Source: CAWBJP01 sp963789165 (GTDB taxonomy: Bacteria; Actinomycetota; Acidimicrobiia; IMCC26256; BP-133). From it: a stretch of DNA of 64,000 bases. The notes below the pieces were generated by a model. That model saw only the letters and a list, made by a program, of their open reading frames with translations. It ran no database searches and was not told where the DNA came from. The stretch covers positions 1-64,000 of the forward strand of contig CAWBJP010000005.1 of NCBI GenBank assembly GCA_963789165.1, written 5' to 3'. The first letter of the stretch is position 1; the number at the start of each line of letters is the position of its first letter. Made by a program: the position numbers and the translations under genes. Positions 54,128 to 63,120 of the stretch are shown piece after piece.

Positions 54128-54604
54128 GTGTCCCTCAGGGAAGAGGCCGCGCAGCTGGTAGCGGACCACCTCACCGGACCCGTGGTCAAGGAGGCCTACG
54201 TCCAGCACGTCGAGTACGACCCGGAGATCCCGCGCTGGTACCTCCGTTTCGGCTGCGACGGCCGTGACGCCTCCACCATCTACTTCGACCTGGGTCAGCG
54301 TTCGCTGCGCTATGAGCTCTATTTCATGCCCGACCCACCCGCTCACCACGAAGAGCTCTACCGCTGGCTGCTGCGCCGTAACCACCACAATCTCTACGGC
54401 GCCCGCTTCTCTCTCGGGTCTGACGGCGACGTGTACGTGGTCGGGCGCGTGCTCTACGAGCACCTCACCGAGGAGGAGCTCGATCGCGTCATCGGCGTCT
54501 GTTACGAACTGGTGGAGACCTGGTTCCAGACCGCCATCCAGATCGGCTTCGGATCGGTGAAACAAGCCAGTAAATCCCTTGCCCCGCAAAGGGAAGCGGA
54601 CTAA
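54128..54604 (+). CDS. YbjN-domain protein
   Basis: GTG at 54128 begins VSLREEAAQLVADHLTGPVV. Residues 40-150 match YbjN: WYLRFGCDGRDASTIYFDLG, LRYELYFMPDPPAHHEELYR, WLLRRNHHNLYGARFSLGSD, GDVYVVGRVLYEHLTEEELD. YbjN proteins resemble type III secretion chaperones in fold; their role in actinobacteria is unknown. Conserved linkage to mshA suggests a functional or regulatory connection. Confidence 0.88.
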   Translation: MSLREEAAQLVADHLTGPVVKEAYVQHVEYDPEIPRWYLRFGCDGRDASTIYFDLGQRSLRYELYFMPDPPAHHEELYRWLLRRNHHNLYGARFSLGSDGDVYVVGRVLYEHLTEEELDRVIGVCYELVETWFQTAIQIGFGSVKQASKSLAPQREAD

Positions 54605-54780
54605 GTTGACGCCGCCGTCGCCGACGGGTGGCGGCGAGGCGAGGCCCGAGGTGCAGGAGGGCCCGTCCCGTTCGGGGAAGTGCGGGGCGGATCCAAGAGT
54701 TCCTCGGGCCCGCCCGCGTCCGGGGGGCGACGGGCAGGCAAAAAGCCAAGGGCACGGCGCCACGAAGTGGCGCCGGGAGG

Positions 54781-54830
54781 TGGGGCAGGGGCCCCCGCCG
54801 ACGCCGCGATGAGCCGCCAGGCGAAGAGCC
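54781..54830 (-). repeat. Interspersed junction repeat, inverted copy B
   Basis: Read on the reverse strand this segment gives GGCTCTTCGCCTGGCGGCTC, ATCGCGG and, after a few changes, CGGGGGCCCCTGCCCCA, as in copies A, C and D. It covers the start of the MFS gene, so residues MSRQAKSQ of that protein derive from the repeat. The right half differs and the terminal inverted repeat is not kept. The region 54605-54780 upstream shows no gene. Confidence 0.7.
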
Positions 54831-55986
54831 AACGCCACGGCGCTGTCATCATCGCGGCGGTCAGCCTGGCCGGTGTGCTGGGCAACGCCATGGTGGCGCC
54901 CGCTCTCCCCGACATCGCCCGGGCCCTGTCGGTGGACGACACCGGGATTGGCCTCGTCGTGGCCGCCGCCTCCCTGCCCGGTGTGGTGGTGGCACCCATC
55001 ATCGGTGTGGCCGCCGACCGGCTGGGGCGCCGAGCGGTGGTCGTCCCCTGCCTCGTCGTGTTCGGACTCGGCGGCTTGGCGGCTATGGCCGCGCCCAACT
55101 TCGGTGTCCTCATCGCCGCCCGGTTCGGGCAGGGCTTCGGGGCGGCCGGACTCGTCAACCTCGCCGTCGTGATGATCGGGGACCGCCACGACGATCCGGT
55201 GAGCGGGCCGCCGCCATCGGGCGCAACGGCGCTGTACTCATCGCCGGCCTGGCCGTGCTCCCGGCCATCGGTGGCGGCCTGGTGGCTCTCGCCGGTTGGC
55301 GGGCGGCCTTTGCGCCCATGGGCCTGACCCTGGCCGTCGCTGTGGCCGCGGCGCGCCTGCTCCCGCGGGAACGGCCGGCAGGAGTGGAGAGCCTCCGGGC
55401 CCAGATGCGGTCGGCGGGGGCCTCGCTGGCCGACCGTCGGGTGGCGGCCATGCTGATGGTCGGGTTCTGGGCTTTCGTGCTCGTCTTCGGGCTCGTCCTC
55501 ACCGCCCTCCCCATCGACCTCGACCAGCGGTTCGGCGCCGGCCCCGCGCTCCGGGGGGTGATCTTGGGACTGCCGGCGTTGGCCTCGCTGGTGGTGGCCC
55601 TGGCCATGGGCCGCCTGTCCGCCCGGTTCGGGACCTGGGACCTCGTGCTGGCCGGCTTCGCTGTGCTCGCCCTCACGTTCGCCGGGGTGGCCGGGGCCGG
55701 GAGCGTGGCTCTGGTGGGGCTGTCGATGGTCGTCTACGGCTTGGGCGAGACGCTGGTCATCGTCCCCCTCCAGGCCTACGCCGCCGGGCTGGCTCCCGCC
55801 CACCGTGGGGTGATGGTGGCGGTCTGGGTCTCGGCCGTGCGGGCCGGTCAGGCGGCCGGTCCGGTACTGGCCGGTCTGTGCCTGGCCCACCTGTCCGCCC
55901 AGGGCACCATGGCCCTCGGCTCGATCGTCTCCCTGCTGATGGCCGGAGCCGTCCTCGCCCTCCGCCGGGTTGTTACCCTGCGCTGA
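54809..55986 (+). CDS. MFS transporter (frameshifted)
   Basis: About 390 residues with twelve predicted helices, of the drug:proton antiporter type. The first part shows VSLAGVLGNAMVAPALPDIA and the loop motif GVAADRLGRRAVVVPCLVVF. An indel near 55198 moves the frame, after which AAIGRNGAVLIAGLAVLPAI, GGGLVALAGWRAAFAPMGLT and the C-terminal half follow to the stop at 55984. Substrate unknown. The N-terminus is encoded by an inverted junction repeat, and another repeat starts at its stop codon. Confidence 0.88.
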
Positions 55987-56066
55987 TGGCTCTTCGCCTG
56001 GCGGCTCATCGCGATGCGGCCGGGGGCCCCTGCCCCAGCCGCCAGTCCCTGCTCCGCAGGTCCTGA
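55986..56066 (+). repeat. Interspersed junction repeat, copy C
   Basis: The element begins ATGGCTCTTCGCCTGGCGGC at the TGA of the MFS gene (TGATGG) and ends CGCAGGTCCTGA. The 9-bp arms CTGGCGGCT and AGCCGCCAG are kept. Its open frame of 26 codons starts MALRLAAHRDAAGGPCPSR and stops at 56064-56066, five bases before proC. Confidence 0.8.
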
Positions 56067-56071
56067 CGCTG

Positions 56072-56875
56072 ATGGCCCGGCTGGCGTTGCTCGGTGGCGG
56101 GAAGATGGGGGAGGCCCTCATTGGGGGGCTCCTGGATGCCGGCTGGGAACCCGAGGACCTGGCCGTGGCTGAGCCCGTTCCCGAGCGCCGCCACGTGCTG
56201 GAAGGACGCTTTCCCAAGGTCCGGGTGGTGCCGGCTCCGGCCTGGGCCGTGGCCGAGGCCGACGTGGTGGTCGTGGCCGTGAAACCGGCCGACGTTCCCG
56301 CCGCGCTGGAGAGCGCGGCCTCGGCCCTCGTTCCCGGCACGCTGGTGGTTTCCATCGCAGCAGGAGTCACGCTGGCCGCCCTGGAGGCGCTTCTCCCCGG
56401 CTACCCGGTTGTGCGGGCCATGCCCAATACGCCGGCTCTGGTCCGCCGGGGAGCGGCCGCCATCGCGGCGGGGACCCACGCCGGTGAGGAACACCTCACC
56501 CGGGCCGAGCGGATCCTGGCCGCGGTGGGCACGGTGACCCGCGTCCCCGAATCGCTCCTCGACGCGGTCACGGGCCTCTCCGGGTCGGGCCCCGCGTACG
56601 TGTTCCTGCTCGCCGAGGCCCTCATCGACGCCGGGGTGAGTGTCGGCCTGCCTCGCCCGGTGGCCCAGGCGCTCGTCATCCAGACGCTGCTGGGATCGGC
56701 CACCCTCCTGGCTGAGGGCACGGAGGGACCGGAGGCTTTGCGGGCCGCCGTTACCTCTCCCGGGGGGACCACCGCCGCCGGTCTGGCCGCGCTCGAGTCG
56801 CGGGCCGTGCGGGCCGCCTTCCTGGAGGCGGTGGCGGCGGCCACCGAGCGATCCCGACAATTAGGGCAAAAGTAA
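56072..56875 (+). CDS. proC: Pyrroline-5-carboxylate reductase
   Basis: The 267 residues show the NAD(P)-binding start MARLALLGGGKMGEALIGGL, VVVVAVKPADVPAALES, VVRAMPNTPALVRRGAAAIA, and the C-terminal LDAVTGLSGSGPAYVFLLAE, ALRAAVTSPGGTTAAGLAAL, which form the dimer active site. It makes proline from pyrroline-5-carboxylate. A junction repeat precedes it. Confidence 0.96.
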   Translation: MARLALLGGGKMGEALIGGLLDAGWEPEDLAVAEPVPERRHVLEGRFPKVRVVPAPAWAVAEADVVVVAVKPADVPAALESAASALVPGTLVVSIAAGVTLAALEALLPGYPVVRAMPNTPALVRRGAAAIAAGTHAGEEHLTRAERILAAVGTVTRVPESLLDAVTGLSGSGPAYVFLLAEALIDAGVSVGLPRPVAQALVIQTLLGSATLLAEGTEGPEALRAAVTSPGGTTAAGLAALESRAVRAAFLEAVAAATERSRQLGQK

Positions 56876-57124
56876 GGGAAAAGATCGACCGTAAGTGGCC
56901 ACGGATCGTTCACGCGCGGTGCGTGGGTGAATGGGCTGGTTTCCATCTCCGTGCGTGGCGTGGCCGGTCGCGGGCCCTGGTGATGGTGCGTGGCGTTTCA
57001 CTTGCCGTGGTCGCGTAACATCTCTGCGGCGCGGAATCGCTCATGTGGCGCTCTATTCGCCCTAGACAACTGCGGTCACACGGCGTACCCTCGAAAGTGG
57101 CGGGTGGAGAATAGGGGTGACCGC
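56876..57124. other. Intergenic region, no gene recognised
   Basis: These 249 bases separate proC from the HTH gene and are rich in GTGCGTGG-type repeats (GTGCGTGGCGTGG at about 56950 and GTGCGTGGCGTTT at about 56988). A promoter for the HTH gene is expected; GAGAATAGGGGTG just before the GTG at 57125 contains its ribosome-binding site. Confidence 0.4.
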
Positions 57125-57319
57125 GTGGCGCAGTCCTTTGAGAAGGCGCGCTTCTTGACGGTGCAAGAAGTAGCGCAGCTGATGCGGGTTTCGTCGATGA
57201 CCGTCTACCGCCTCATCCGGGCGGGGGACCTTCCGGCTGTACGTGTCGGTCGTTCCTTCCGGGTGCGCGACGTGGACGTCGACGGGTACCTGCAGTCGCG
57301 GTACACACAGGCCGGGTAG
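57125..57319 (+). CDS. Small excisionase/MerR-like HTH DNA-binding protein
   Basis: GTG at 57125. The 64-residue protein is a single winged-HTH: ARFLTVQEVAQLMRVSSMTV, YRLIRAGDLPAVRVGRSFRV, RDVDVDGYLQSRYTQAG. It belongs to the excisionase-like family that in actinobacteria is found just after proC (Rv0500A position in M. tuberculosis), so it is a chromosomal regulator and not evidence of a prophage. Confidence 0.9.
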   Translation: MAQSFEKARFLTVQEVAQLMRVSSMTVYRLIRAGDLPAVRVGRSFRVRDVDVDGYLQSRYTQAG

Positions 57320-57424
57320 ACGGGCCGGCGGGCCCGGGGTCCGTGGGGAACCCCCACTGGACCCCGTCTCTCGGCCCGCCCCCGTCCGGTTGTCCCACTG
57401 CCACCAGCTACTAGGGTCGAGAAA

Positions 57425-58288
57425 GTGTCCGACCCTGCTTTCGTGTCGTTTTTGTCCGACTACGGACTGGCCGACGAGTTCGCCGGTGTATGTAGGGCCG
57501 TGATCCTGCGCGTCGCCCCTGACGCCCGCGTCATCGACATCACCCACGAGATCCCGCCCCATGACGTGCGGGCCGGGGCGCTCACCCTGGCCCGGGCTGC
57601 GCAGTACCTGCCCCGCGGTGTGGTGCTCGGCGTGGTTGATCCCGGGGTGGGGACGGCTCGGCGGGCGGTGGCCGCCGAGGTGGAGTCCGGTTATCTGGTG
57701 GGTCCGGACAACGGGCTCCTGGCCCCGGCCGTGGCCATGTTGGGCGGGGCGAAGCGGGTGGTGTCGCTCACCAATCCCGAGTACCAGATGGAGGCGCCCG
57801 GTCCGACCTTCGCCGGACGGGACGTGTTCGCTCCCACCGCCGGCTATCTGGCCTCTGGCGTCGACTTGGCCGAACTGGGTGAGGACATCGATCCGCTGTC
57901 CCTGCTGCCCGGGTTGGTTCCCCTTTCCCGGCCCGACGGTGACGGCGTCGCCGGTGAGGTGCTGTGGGTCGACCGCTTCGGCAACGTGCAGCTCAACCTC
58001 GACCCCGACGAGCTCGCCATGCTGGGTCTCCGTCCCGGTGACCGCCTGGGCGTCGAAATCGGATCGGAACGGCGGACGGCCCGTTGGGTCTCCACCTACG
58101 CCGACGCCCGGTCTCTGGAGCTGGTCCTGGTGGTGGACTCTTACGGGCTGGTGTCGCTGGCTTTCGACCGCACCCCGGCGGCGGAGTCGCTCGGACTGGG
58201 AGCCGGCGCGGCCGTCACCCTGCGGCCGCTGCCTGCCGATGATCAGGGGGGACCCCCCCCGGGCCCCGGGGGTGCCCCGTCATCATGA
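57425..58288 (+). CDS. SAM hydrolase (DUF62, SAM hydroxide adenosyltransferase)
   Basis: GTG at 57425. DUF62 motifs are present: FVSFLSDYGLADEFAGVCRA, VIDITHEIPPHDVRAGALTL, RGVVLGVVDPGVGTARRAVA, LVGPDNGLLAPAVAMLGG, and C-terminal LWVDRFGNVQLNLDPDEL. Family enzymes split S-adenosylmethionine into adenosine and methionine with water as nucleophile; fluorinases are rare relatives. The stop overlaps a 30-residue membrane protein gene. Confidence 0.92.
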   Translation: MSDPAFVSFLSDYGLADEFAGVCRAVILRVAPDARVIDITHEIPPHDVRAGALTLARAAQYLPRGVVLGVVDPGVGTARRAVAAEVESGYLVGPDNGLLAPAVAMLGGAKRVVSLTNPEYQMEAPGPTFAGRDVFAPTAGYLASGVDLAELGEDIDPLSLLPGLVPLSRPDGDGVAGEVLWVDRFGNVQLNLDPDELAMLGLRPGDRLGVEIGSERRTARWVSTYADARSLELVLVVDSYGLVSLAFDRTPAAESLGLGAGAAVTLRPLPADDQGGPPPGPGGAPSS

Positions 58289-58377
58289 GGTCGGGCACCG
58301 CCATCGTGCTGGCCGTCCTCCTGGCCCTCATCATGGGTGCGGCCGTCATCCAGTTCGTCGTCATGAGCCGCGGCTGA
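58285..58377 (+). CDS. 30-residue single-span membrane protein
   Basis: ATG at 58285 overlaps the SAM hydrolase stop (ATGA). The whole product is essentially one transmembrane helix, MRSGTAIVLAVLLALIMGAA then VIQFVVMSRG, followed by TGA at 58375. Start overlap, in-frame hydrophobic character and basic C-terminus support a real gene. Function unknown; it may bind a larger membrane complex. Confidence 0.65.
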   Translation: MRSGTAIVLAVLLALIMGAAVIQFVVMSRG

Positions 58378-58387
58378 GCCGAGCGCT

Positions 58388-58759
58388 TTAGAACAGTTCG
58401 CCGGCCAGCCGGCGGATGTCGCGTTCGAGGGTGGTGAGGCCCTCGATCTTGCCGACGCACAGCGAGACCCCCGCCTTGGCCGCCTCCCGCTCCACGTCGG
58501 GGTCGAGATAGGCGGTGTAGAGGATGATGGCCTGGTCGGGTCGCTCGGCCCGGATGGTGCGTGCGGTGTCGATCCCGTTGATCCCTGGCATCGAGTAGTC
58601 GACCACCACCACCTGGGGATCGGCCTCGCCCACGGAGGCCACCGCCTCTTCGCCGCTCGCCGCCTGTCCGACCACGTCGAAGCCGGAGAGCTCGAGCATC
58701 TGGACGAGCATCTTGCGGACGTGGGTGGTGTCGTCGACCACGAAGACCCGAACCGACAT
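58388..58759 (-). CDS. Single-domain response regulator
   Basis: ATG at 58759 gives VRVFVVDDTTHVRKMLVQML at the N-terminus. The 123 residues form one receiver domain with D9-D10, phosphoacceptor D54 (VVVVDYSMPGINGIDTARTI) and AIILYTAYLDPDVEREAAKA plus a lysine in VGKIEG. No kinase gene is adjacent. The frame is open further upstream but without a start supported by context. Confidence 0.88.
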   Translation of the reverse strand: MSVRVFVVDDTTHVRKMLVQMLELSGFDVVGQAASGEEAVASVGEADPQVVVVDYSMPGINGIDTARTIRAERPDQAIILYTAYLDPDVEREAAKAGVSLCVGKIEGLTTLERDIRRLAGELF

Positions 58760-58863
58760 GCATTCGAAACTACACCGTGGAGCGGTCACCCTCGTTGGGG
58801 CTCCTACCCGCAGATCCTCGATCCCGCCCGATGTCCTCTCCGAGGTGTGATACAAGTCACGTC

Positions 58864-59748
58864 ATGAAGCACTTCCTGCGGCTGTGGTTTGTCTTGTTCG
58901 CGGCATGCGTCCTGCTCGTAACCGGCTGCGGTGGCGACGAGGAATCGAGCACCCCTGAACCCGACGTCGAGGAGACGGCCGAGTTCCCCGCGGGCTCCAC
59001 CATGGCCCGCCTGGCCGATGCCGGTGCCATCAGGATCGGCACCAAGTACGACCAGCCGGGACTCGGCAACATCAACCTGGAGACCGACGAGCCCGAGGGC
59101 TTCGACGTCGAGATCGGCAAGATCATCGCCGGCAAGCTCGGCATCGACCCCGAGAAGATCGAGTGGGTCGAGACGGTGTCAGCGAATCGCGAGAGCTTCA
59201 TCGCCAACGCCCGGGTCGACATCGTGATCGCCACCTACACGATCAACGACAAACGCAAGGAGCAGATCGACTTCGCCGGCCCCTACTACGTGGCCGGACA
59301 GGACCTCCTGGTGGGGAAGGACGACGACTCGATCACCGGCCCTGACACCCTGGCCGGCAAGCGGGTCTGTGCCGCCACCGGCTCGACGCCGATCGGCAAC
59401 ATCCGCACCAACTATCCGGACGCGGAGGCGGTCGAATTCGACACCTACACCGAGTGCGTCGACCAGCTCGAAGCGGGCCAGATCGACGCGGTCAGCACCG
59501 ACGACATCATCCTCGCCGGTTACGCCGCCGATCCCAAGTACGAGGGCAAGTTCAGAGTGGTCGGCAAGACCTTCAGTCAGGAGCCCTATGGCATCGGGCT
59601 GAAGAAGGGCGACACCGACTTCCGCAACTTCCTGAACGACACGCTGGAGGCGGCCTACCAGGACGGGACCTGGAAGAAAGCCTTCGACGCCACCCTCGGG
59701 TCGAGCGGGGTGGAGGCACCCGACCCACCTGCGGTCAACCGGTACTGA
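58864..59748 (+). CDS. gluB: Glutamate-type ABC transporter substrate-binding lipoprotein
   Basis: The lipobox LLVTGCGG follows a signal sequence. The mature protein is a family 3 solute-binding protein: MARLADAGAIRIGTKYDQPG, EGFDVEIGKIIAGKLGIDPE, ANRESFIANARVDIVIATYT, INDKRKEQIDFAGPYYVAGQ, ATGSTPIGNIRTNYPDAEAV. This matches actinobacterial GluB. Two permease genes follow on the same strand; the ATPase is convergent at 61397. The symbol is by homology and synteny. Confidence 0.92.
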   Translation: MKHFLRLWFVLFAACVLLVTGCGGDEESSTPEPDVEETAEFPAGSTMARLADAGAIRIGTKYDQPGLGNINLETDEPEGFDVEIGKIIAGKLGIDPEKIEWVETVSANRESFIANARVDIVIATYTINDKRKEQIDFAGPYYVAGQDLLVGKDDDSITGPDTLAGKRVCAATGSTPIGNIRTNYPDAEAVEFDTYTECVDQLEAGQIDAVSTDDIILAGYAADPKYEGKFRVVGKTFSQEPYGIGLKKGDTDFRNFLNDTLEAAYQDGTWKKAFDATLGSSGVEAPDPPAVNRY

Positions 59749-59797
59749 TCGGGCTTCGGCCTCAGGTTCGATAGCCAGGCGACCGTAGGCGCCGCTC

Positions 59798-60445
59798 GTG
59801 GACTTCGTGATCGAGCAGCGCAGCCTCATCCTTGAAGGCTTCGTGATGACGGCGCGGCTGGCCGCCACCGCCGGCGTCCTCTCGCTGGTGTTCGGTACCG
59901 TGCTGGCGGTCATGCGGGTGTGTCCCATCGCCCCCCTGCGGTGGGCGGGGGCGTTCTACGTGACGGTGGTGCGGAACACGCCGCTCACCCTGGTGTTCGT
60001 CTTCTCCGCCTTCGGGTTGCCCCGGCTCGACATCCGGTTCTCGTTCGTCACCTTCGCGGTGATCGCTCTCACGGCGTACACCTCGGCCTTCGTGTGCGAG
60101 GTGGTGCGCTCGGGCATCGGTTCGGTGGCCACCGGGGAGATCGAGGCGGCCCGCTCGATCGGTCTGCCGTTCGGCAAGATCCTGACGTTGGTGGTGCTGC
60201 CCCTGGCCTTCCGGGCGGTGATCCCGCCGCTGTCCAGCGTCTTCATCGCCCTGACGAAGAACACTTCGATCGCGGTCGCCTTCAGCGTGGCTGAGGCCAC
60301 CAGCATTCTGCGCCGGCTGCAGAACCAGGATGCGAGCGCGACCTTCCCCCTGCTCTTCGCCACGGCCGCGGGCTACCTCATCCTGACGCTGGTGCTCAGC
60401 GCGGGCTTCCACCGGCTCGAACGGCGAGTGAGGGTGCTCCGCTGA
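59798..60445 (+). CDS. gluC: Glutamate-type ABC transporter permease
   Basis: About 215 residues with five helices and the permease EAA loop EIEAARSIGLPFGKILTLVV, LPLAFRAVIPPLSSVFIALT. It opens MDFVIEQRSLILEGFVMTAR, as in GluC-type permeases. The start at 59798 is GTG. It pairs with the second permease at 60528 to form the membrane channel. A junction repeat begins at its stop codon. Confidence 0.92.
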   Translation: MDFVIEQRSLILEGFVMTARLAATAGVLSLVFGTVLAVMRVCPIAPLRWAGAFYVTVVRNTPLTLVFVFSAFGLPRLDIRFSFVTFAVIALTAYTSAFVCEVVRSGIGSVATGEIEAARSIGLPFGKILTLVVLPLAFRAVIPPLSSVFIALTKNTSIAVAFSVAEATSILRRLQNQDASATFPLLFATAAGYLILTLVLSAGFHRLERRVRVLR

Positions 60446-60531
60446 TGGCTCTTCGCCTGGCGGCTCATCGCGGTGCGGCTGGGGGCCCCTGCCCCAGCCG
60501 CCGGGCCCTGCTGACGCAGGTCCTCCGATGA
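60445..60531 (+). repeat. Interspersed junction repeat, copy D
   Basis: The element begins ATGGCTCTTCGCCTGGCGGC at the stop of the permease gene (TGATGG). One arm is CTGGCGGCT, the other AGCCGCCGG (one change). Its open frame of 28 codons (MALRLAAHRGAAGGPCPSR) stops at 60529-60531, overlapping the ATGATG start of the next permease. Confidence 0.8.
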
Positions 60532-61382
60532 TGGCTGCCGCCGCCCTCTTCGACGCCCCGGGGCCTCGGGGCCGGCGCCGCATCCTCCTCGGTACCCTGG
60601 CGGGCGCGCTGGTGCTGACGGCAGTGATCGCCGTCGTCGTTCAGCGGCTCGCCGACACCGGGCAGTTCCGCGGCATCTTCTGGGAACCGTTCACACGCTC
60701 AGGTGTGCAGCAGATCCTCCTGAGGGGTCTCGGAGCCACCCTCAGGGCCGCCGGTGTAGCGCTCGTGCTGGCGCTGGTCCTCGGACTGGTATTGGCGGTG
60801 GGTCGCCTGTCCGAGCGATGGCTGTTCCGTCAGGTCAGCAGCGTGACCGTCGAGTTCTTCCGGGCCCTGCCGCTGGTGCTGCTGATCTTCTTCGCGTTCC
60901 TGGGGCTTCCGCAGCTGGGGCTCGACGTTGGCGGATTCGGTGCCCTGGTGATCGGGCTGACCCTCTACAACGGCTCGGTGCTGGCCGAGATCTTCCGGGC
61001 GGGCATCAACGCCGTGCCCAGGGGCCAGACGGAAGCGGCGTACAGCCTCGGGTTGCGCAAGGGTGCGGTGACACGCCTGATCCTGATCCCCCAAGCCGTC
61101 CGTACGATGCTCCCCACCATCATCAGCCAGCTGGTGGTGCTGCTGAAGGATTCCGCCCTGGGGTTCATCGTTGCCTATCCGGAGCTACTCCGGAGCGGCC
61201 GGCGGATCTACACCAACATCGGCAACGTCATCCCCACCGCGATCGTGGTGGGAACGATCTACGTCGTCATCAACCTCGCCCTGGCGCAGATCGCCACGAC
61301 CCTCGAGCGACGGCAGCGGCGTGAGCGCCGTCGACCCATCGACCCCGACGTGCCCGTCGACATCAGCGTCGGTCAGCTCTAA
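60528..61382 (+). CDS. gluD: Glutamate-type ABC transporter permease
   Basis: About 284 residues with an N-terminal helix (LLGTLAGALVLTAVIAVVVQ), then the polar amino-acid permease domain: FFRALPLVLLIFFAFLGLPQ, VLAEIFRAGINAVPRGQTEA, AYSLGLRKGAVTRLILIPQA, VVLLKDSALGFIVAYPELLR. It resembles GluD. The start region overlaps the end of a junction repeat. Together with the other permease it forms a heterodimeric channel. Confidence 0.92.
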   Translation: MMAAAALFDAPGPRGRRRILLGTLAGALVLTAVIAVVVQRLADTGQFRGIFWEPFTRSGVQQILLRGLGATLRAAGVALVLALVLGLVLAVGRLSERWLFRQVSSVTVEFFRALPLVLLIFFAFLGLPQLGLDVGGFGALVIGLTLYNGSVLAEIFRAGINAVPRGQTEAAYSLGLRKGAVTRLILIPQAVRTMLPTIISQLVVLLKDSALGFIVAYPELLRSGRRIYTNIGNVIPTAIVVGTIYVVINLALAQIATTLERRQRRERRRPIDPDVPVDISVGQL

Positions 61383-61396
61383 TGGCCCCTCGCCCG

Positions 61397-62134
<738 letters not shown>

Positions 62135-62173
62135 GCCCCGAGCGTACTCAGGTCCGCTTCGCGGCTTGGTACG

Positions 62174-62866
62174 TCAGACGTAGTCGAAGTCGTGGAGCCG
62201 GGTCAGGACGGAGATGAGGAGCTGGGAGGGCTCCGGCGGGGGCGGCGGCGGAGGCGGAGGCGGCTCAGGGGCGGGCGGGGCGGCTGCCGGAGCGGGCTCG
62301 GGTGCGGGGGTGGGGACGGGAGCCGGTGCCGGGCCAGGCTGAGCCTTGGGCTGGGGTGCCGGAGTCGGAGCCGGGGCCGGAGCCGGAGCCGGAGCCGGGG
62401 CCGGAGGGGCGGGGGCCGGGGGCGCTACCGCCGCCGACGCCGCTTTCATGAACATCTCCGACACGTAGAGCGTGCCGCCGACGTAGGTGGCGCCGATGCC
62501 GATGTAGTTGAACTCCGGGTCGACCAGGTTGGCGTAGTGCTTGGGGGAGGCGATGAAGGCGTCGTGGAGGGGTTGCACCGAGCCGCCCATCCCCACGTTC
62601 TCCCCGAGCTTGCGCCAGTCGGCGGTGATGCCGTCGGAGAGCGTCGAATGCCAGATGCGGCCAGCGGCGGCCATGGTGGCGGACCAGCCCCTGGCCTTGT
62701 CCACCAGGTTGGGGTGAACGGCCAGACCCGGCAGTCCCTTGCTGGCCCGCAGCTCGTTGATCTTGGTCACGAAAGCGGCTTCGTCGCCGGCCGTATCGGC
62801 GGAGGCCGCCGTGGGCAGCATCGCAACCGCCACCGCCAGGGCGAGCACAGCGAACAGCTTTCTCAT
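62174..62866 (-). CDS. Secreted CAP/SCP-domain protein with Pro/Ala-rich tail
   Basis: Signal peptide LFAVLALAVAVAMLPTAASA. The CAP domain of about 120 residues contains EAAFVTKINELRASKGLPGL, KARGWSATMAAAGRIWHSTL, WRKLGENVGMGGSVQPLHDA and PEFNYIGIGATYVGGTLYVS. The tail of about 85 residues is almost only Pro, Ala and Glu and could span the cell wall. CAP proteins of bacteria are of uncertain activity. The gene lies behind a c-di-GMP-I riboswitch, so its expression should respond to c-di-GMP. Confidence 0.9.
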   Translation of the reverse strand: MRKLFAVLALAVAVAMLPTAASADTAGDEAAFVTKINELRASKGLPGLAVHPNLVDKARGWSATMAAAGRIWHSTLSDGITADWRKLGENVGMGGSVQPLHDAFIASPKHYANLVDPEFNYIGIGATYVGGTLYVSEMFMKAASAAVAPPAPAPPAPAPAPAPAPAPTPAPQPKAQPGPAPAPVPTPAPEPAPAAAPPAPEPPPPPPPPPPEPSQLLISVLTRLHDFDYV

Positions 62867-62919
62867 GCCAGCCCCCTTTCGAGTGCGCGAGGCACCCACG
62901 AGAGGGCTGAGCCCCCATT

Positions 62920-62995
62920 CGGCAGCCCGGCGACCATGCCCCCCAACAGGGTTAGGCCCGTAGCTTTGCGTCCCCGGATTTCCCCGGGTTTGCCG
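62920..62995 (-). promoter_or_regulatory. Cyclic di-GMP-I (GEMM) riboswitch
   Basis: On the reverse strand the leader of the CAP gene reads CGGCAAACC, a GAAA tetraloop hairpin (CGGGGAAATCCGG), the invariant GGACGCAAAGCTACGGGCCT, AA, a second hairpin and GCCGGGCTGCCG, which pairs back to the start. Order and conserved bases match the GEMM-I aptamer. A GGGCT/AGCCC hairpin between aptamer and ATG may be the expression platform. Confidence 0.9.
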
Positions 62996-63120
62996 TTGTC
63001 GTGGGATCGGTTGTTGTTGTCCCAGGTATCGACTTCGGGTGGTCAGCCCTTGAGCACCCAACGTGACAAAAGTGACTAGTCTCACCCAGGCCGAGAAGGA
63101 AACCGAGGAGAGGCGTCGAC

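Noticed and set aside
57125..57319. Excisionase-like gene as evidence of an integrated element
   Set aside because: The same small HTH gene follows proC in many actinobacteria and no integrase or attachment site is present.
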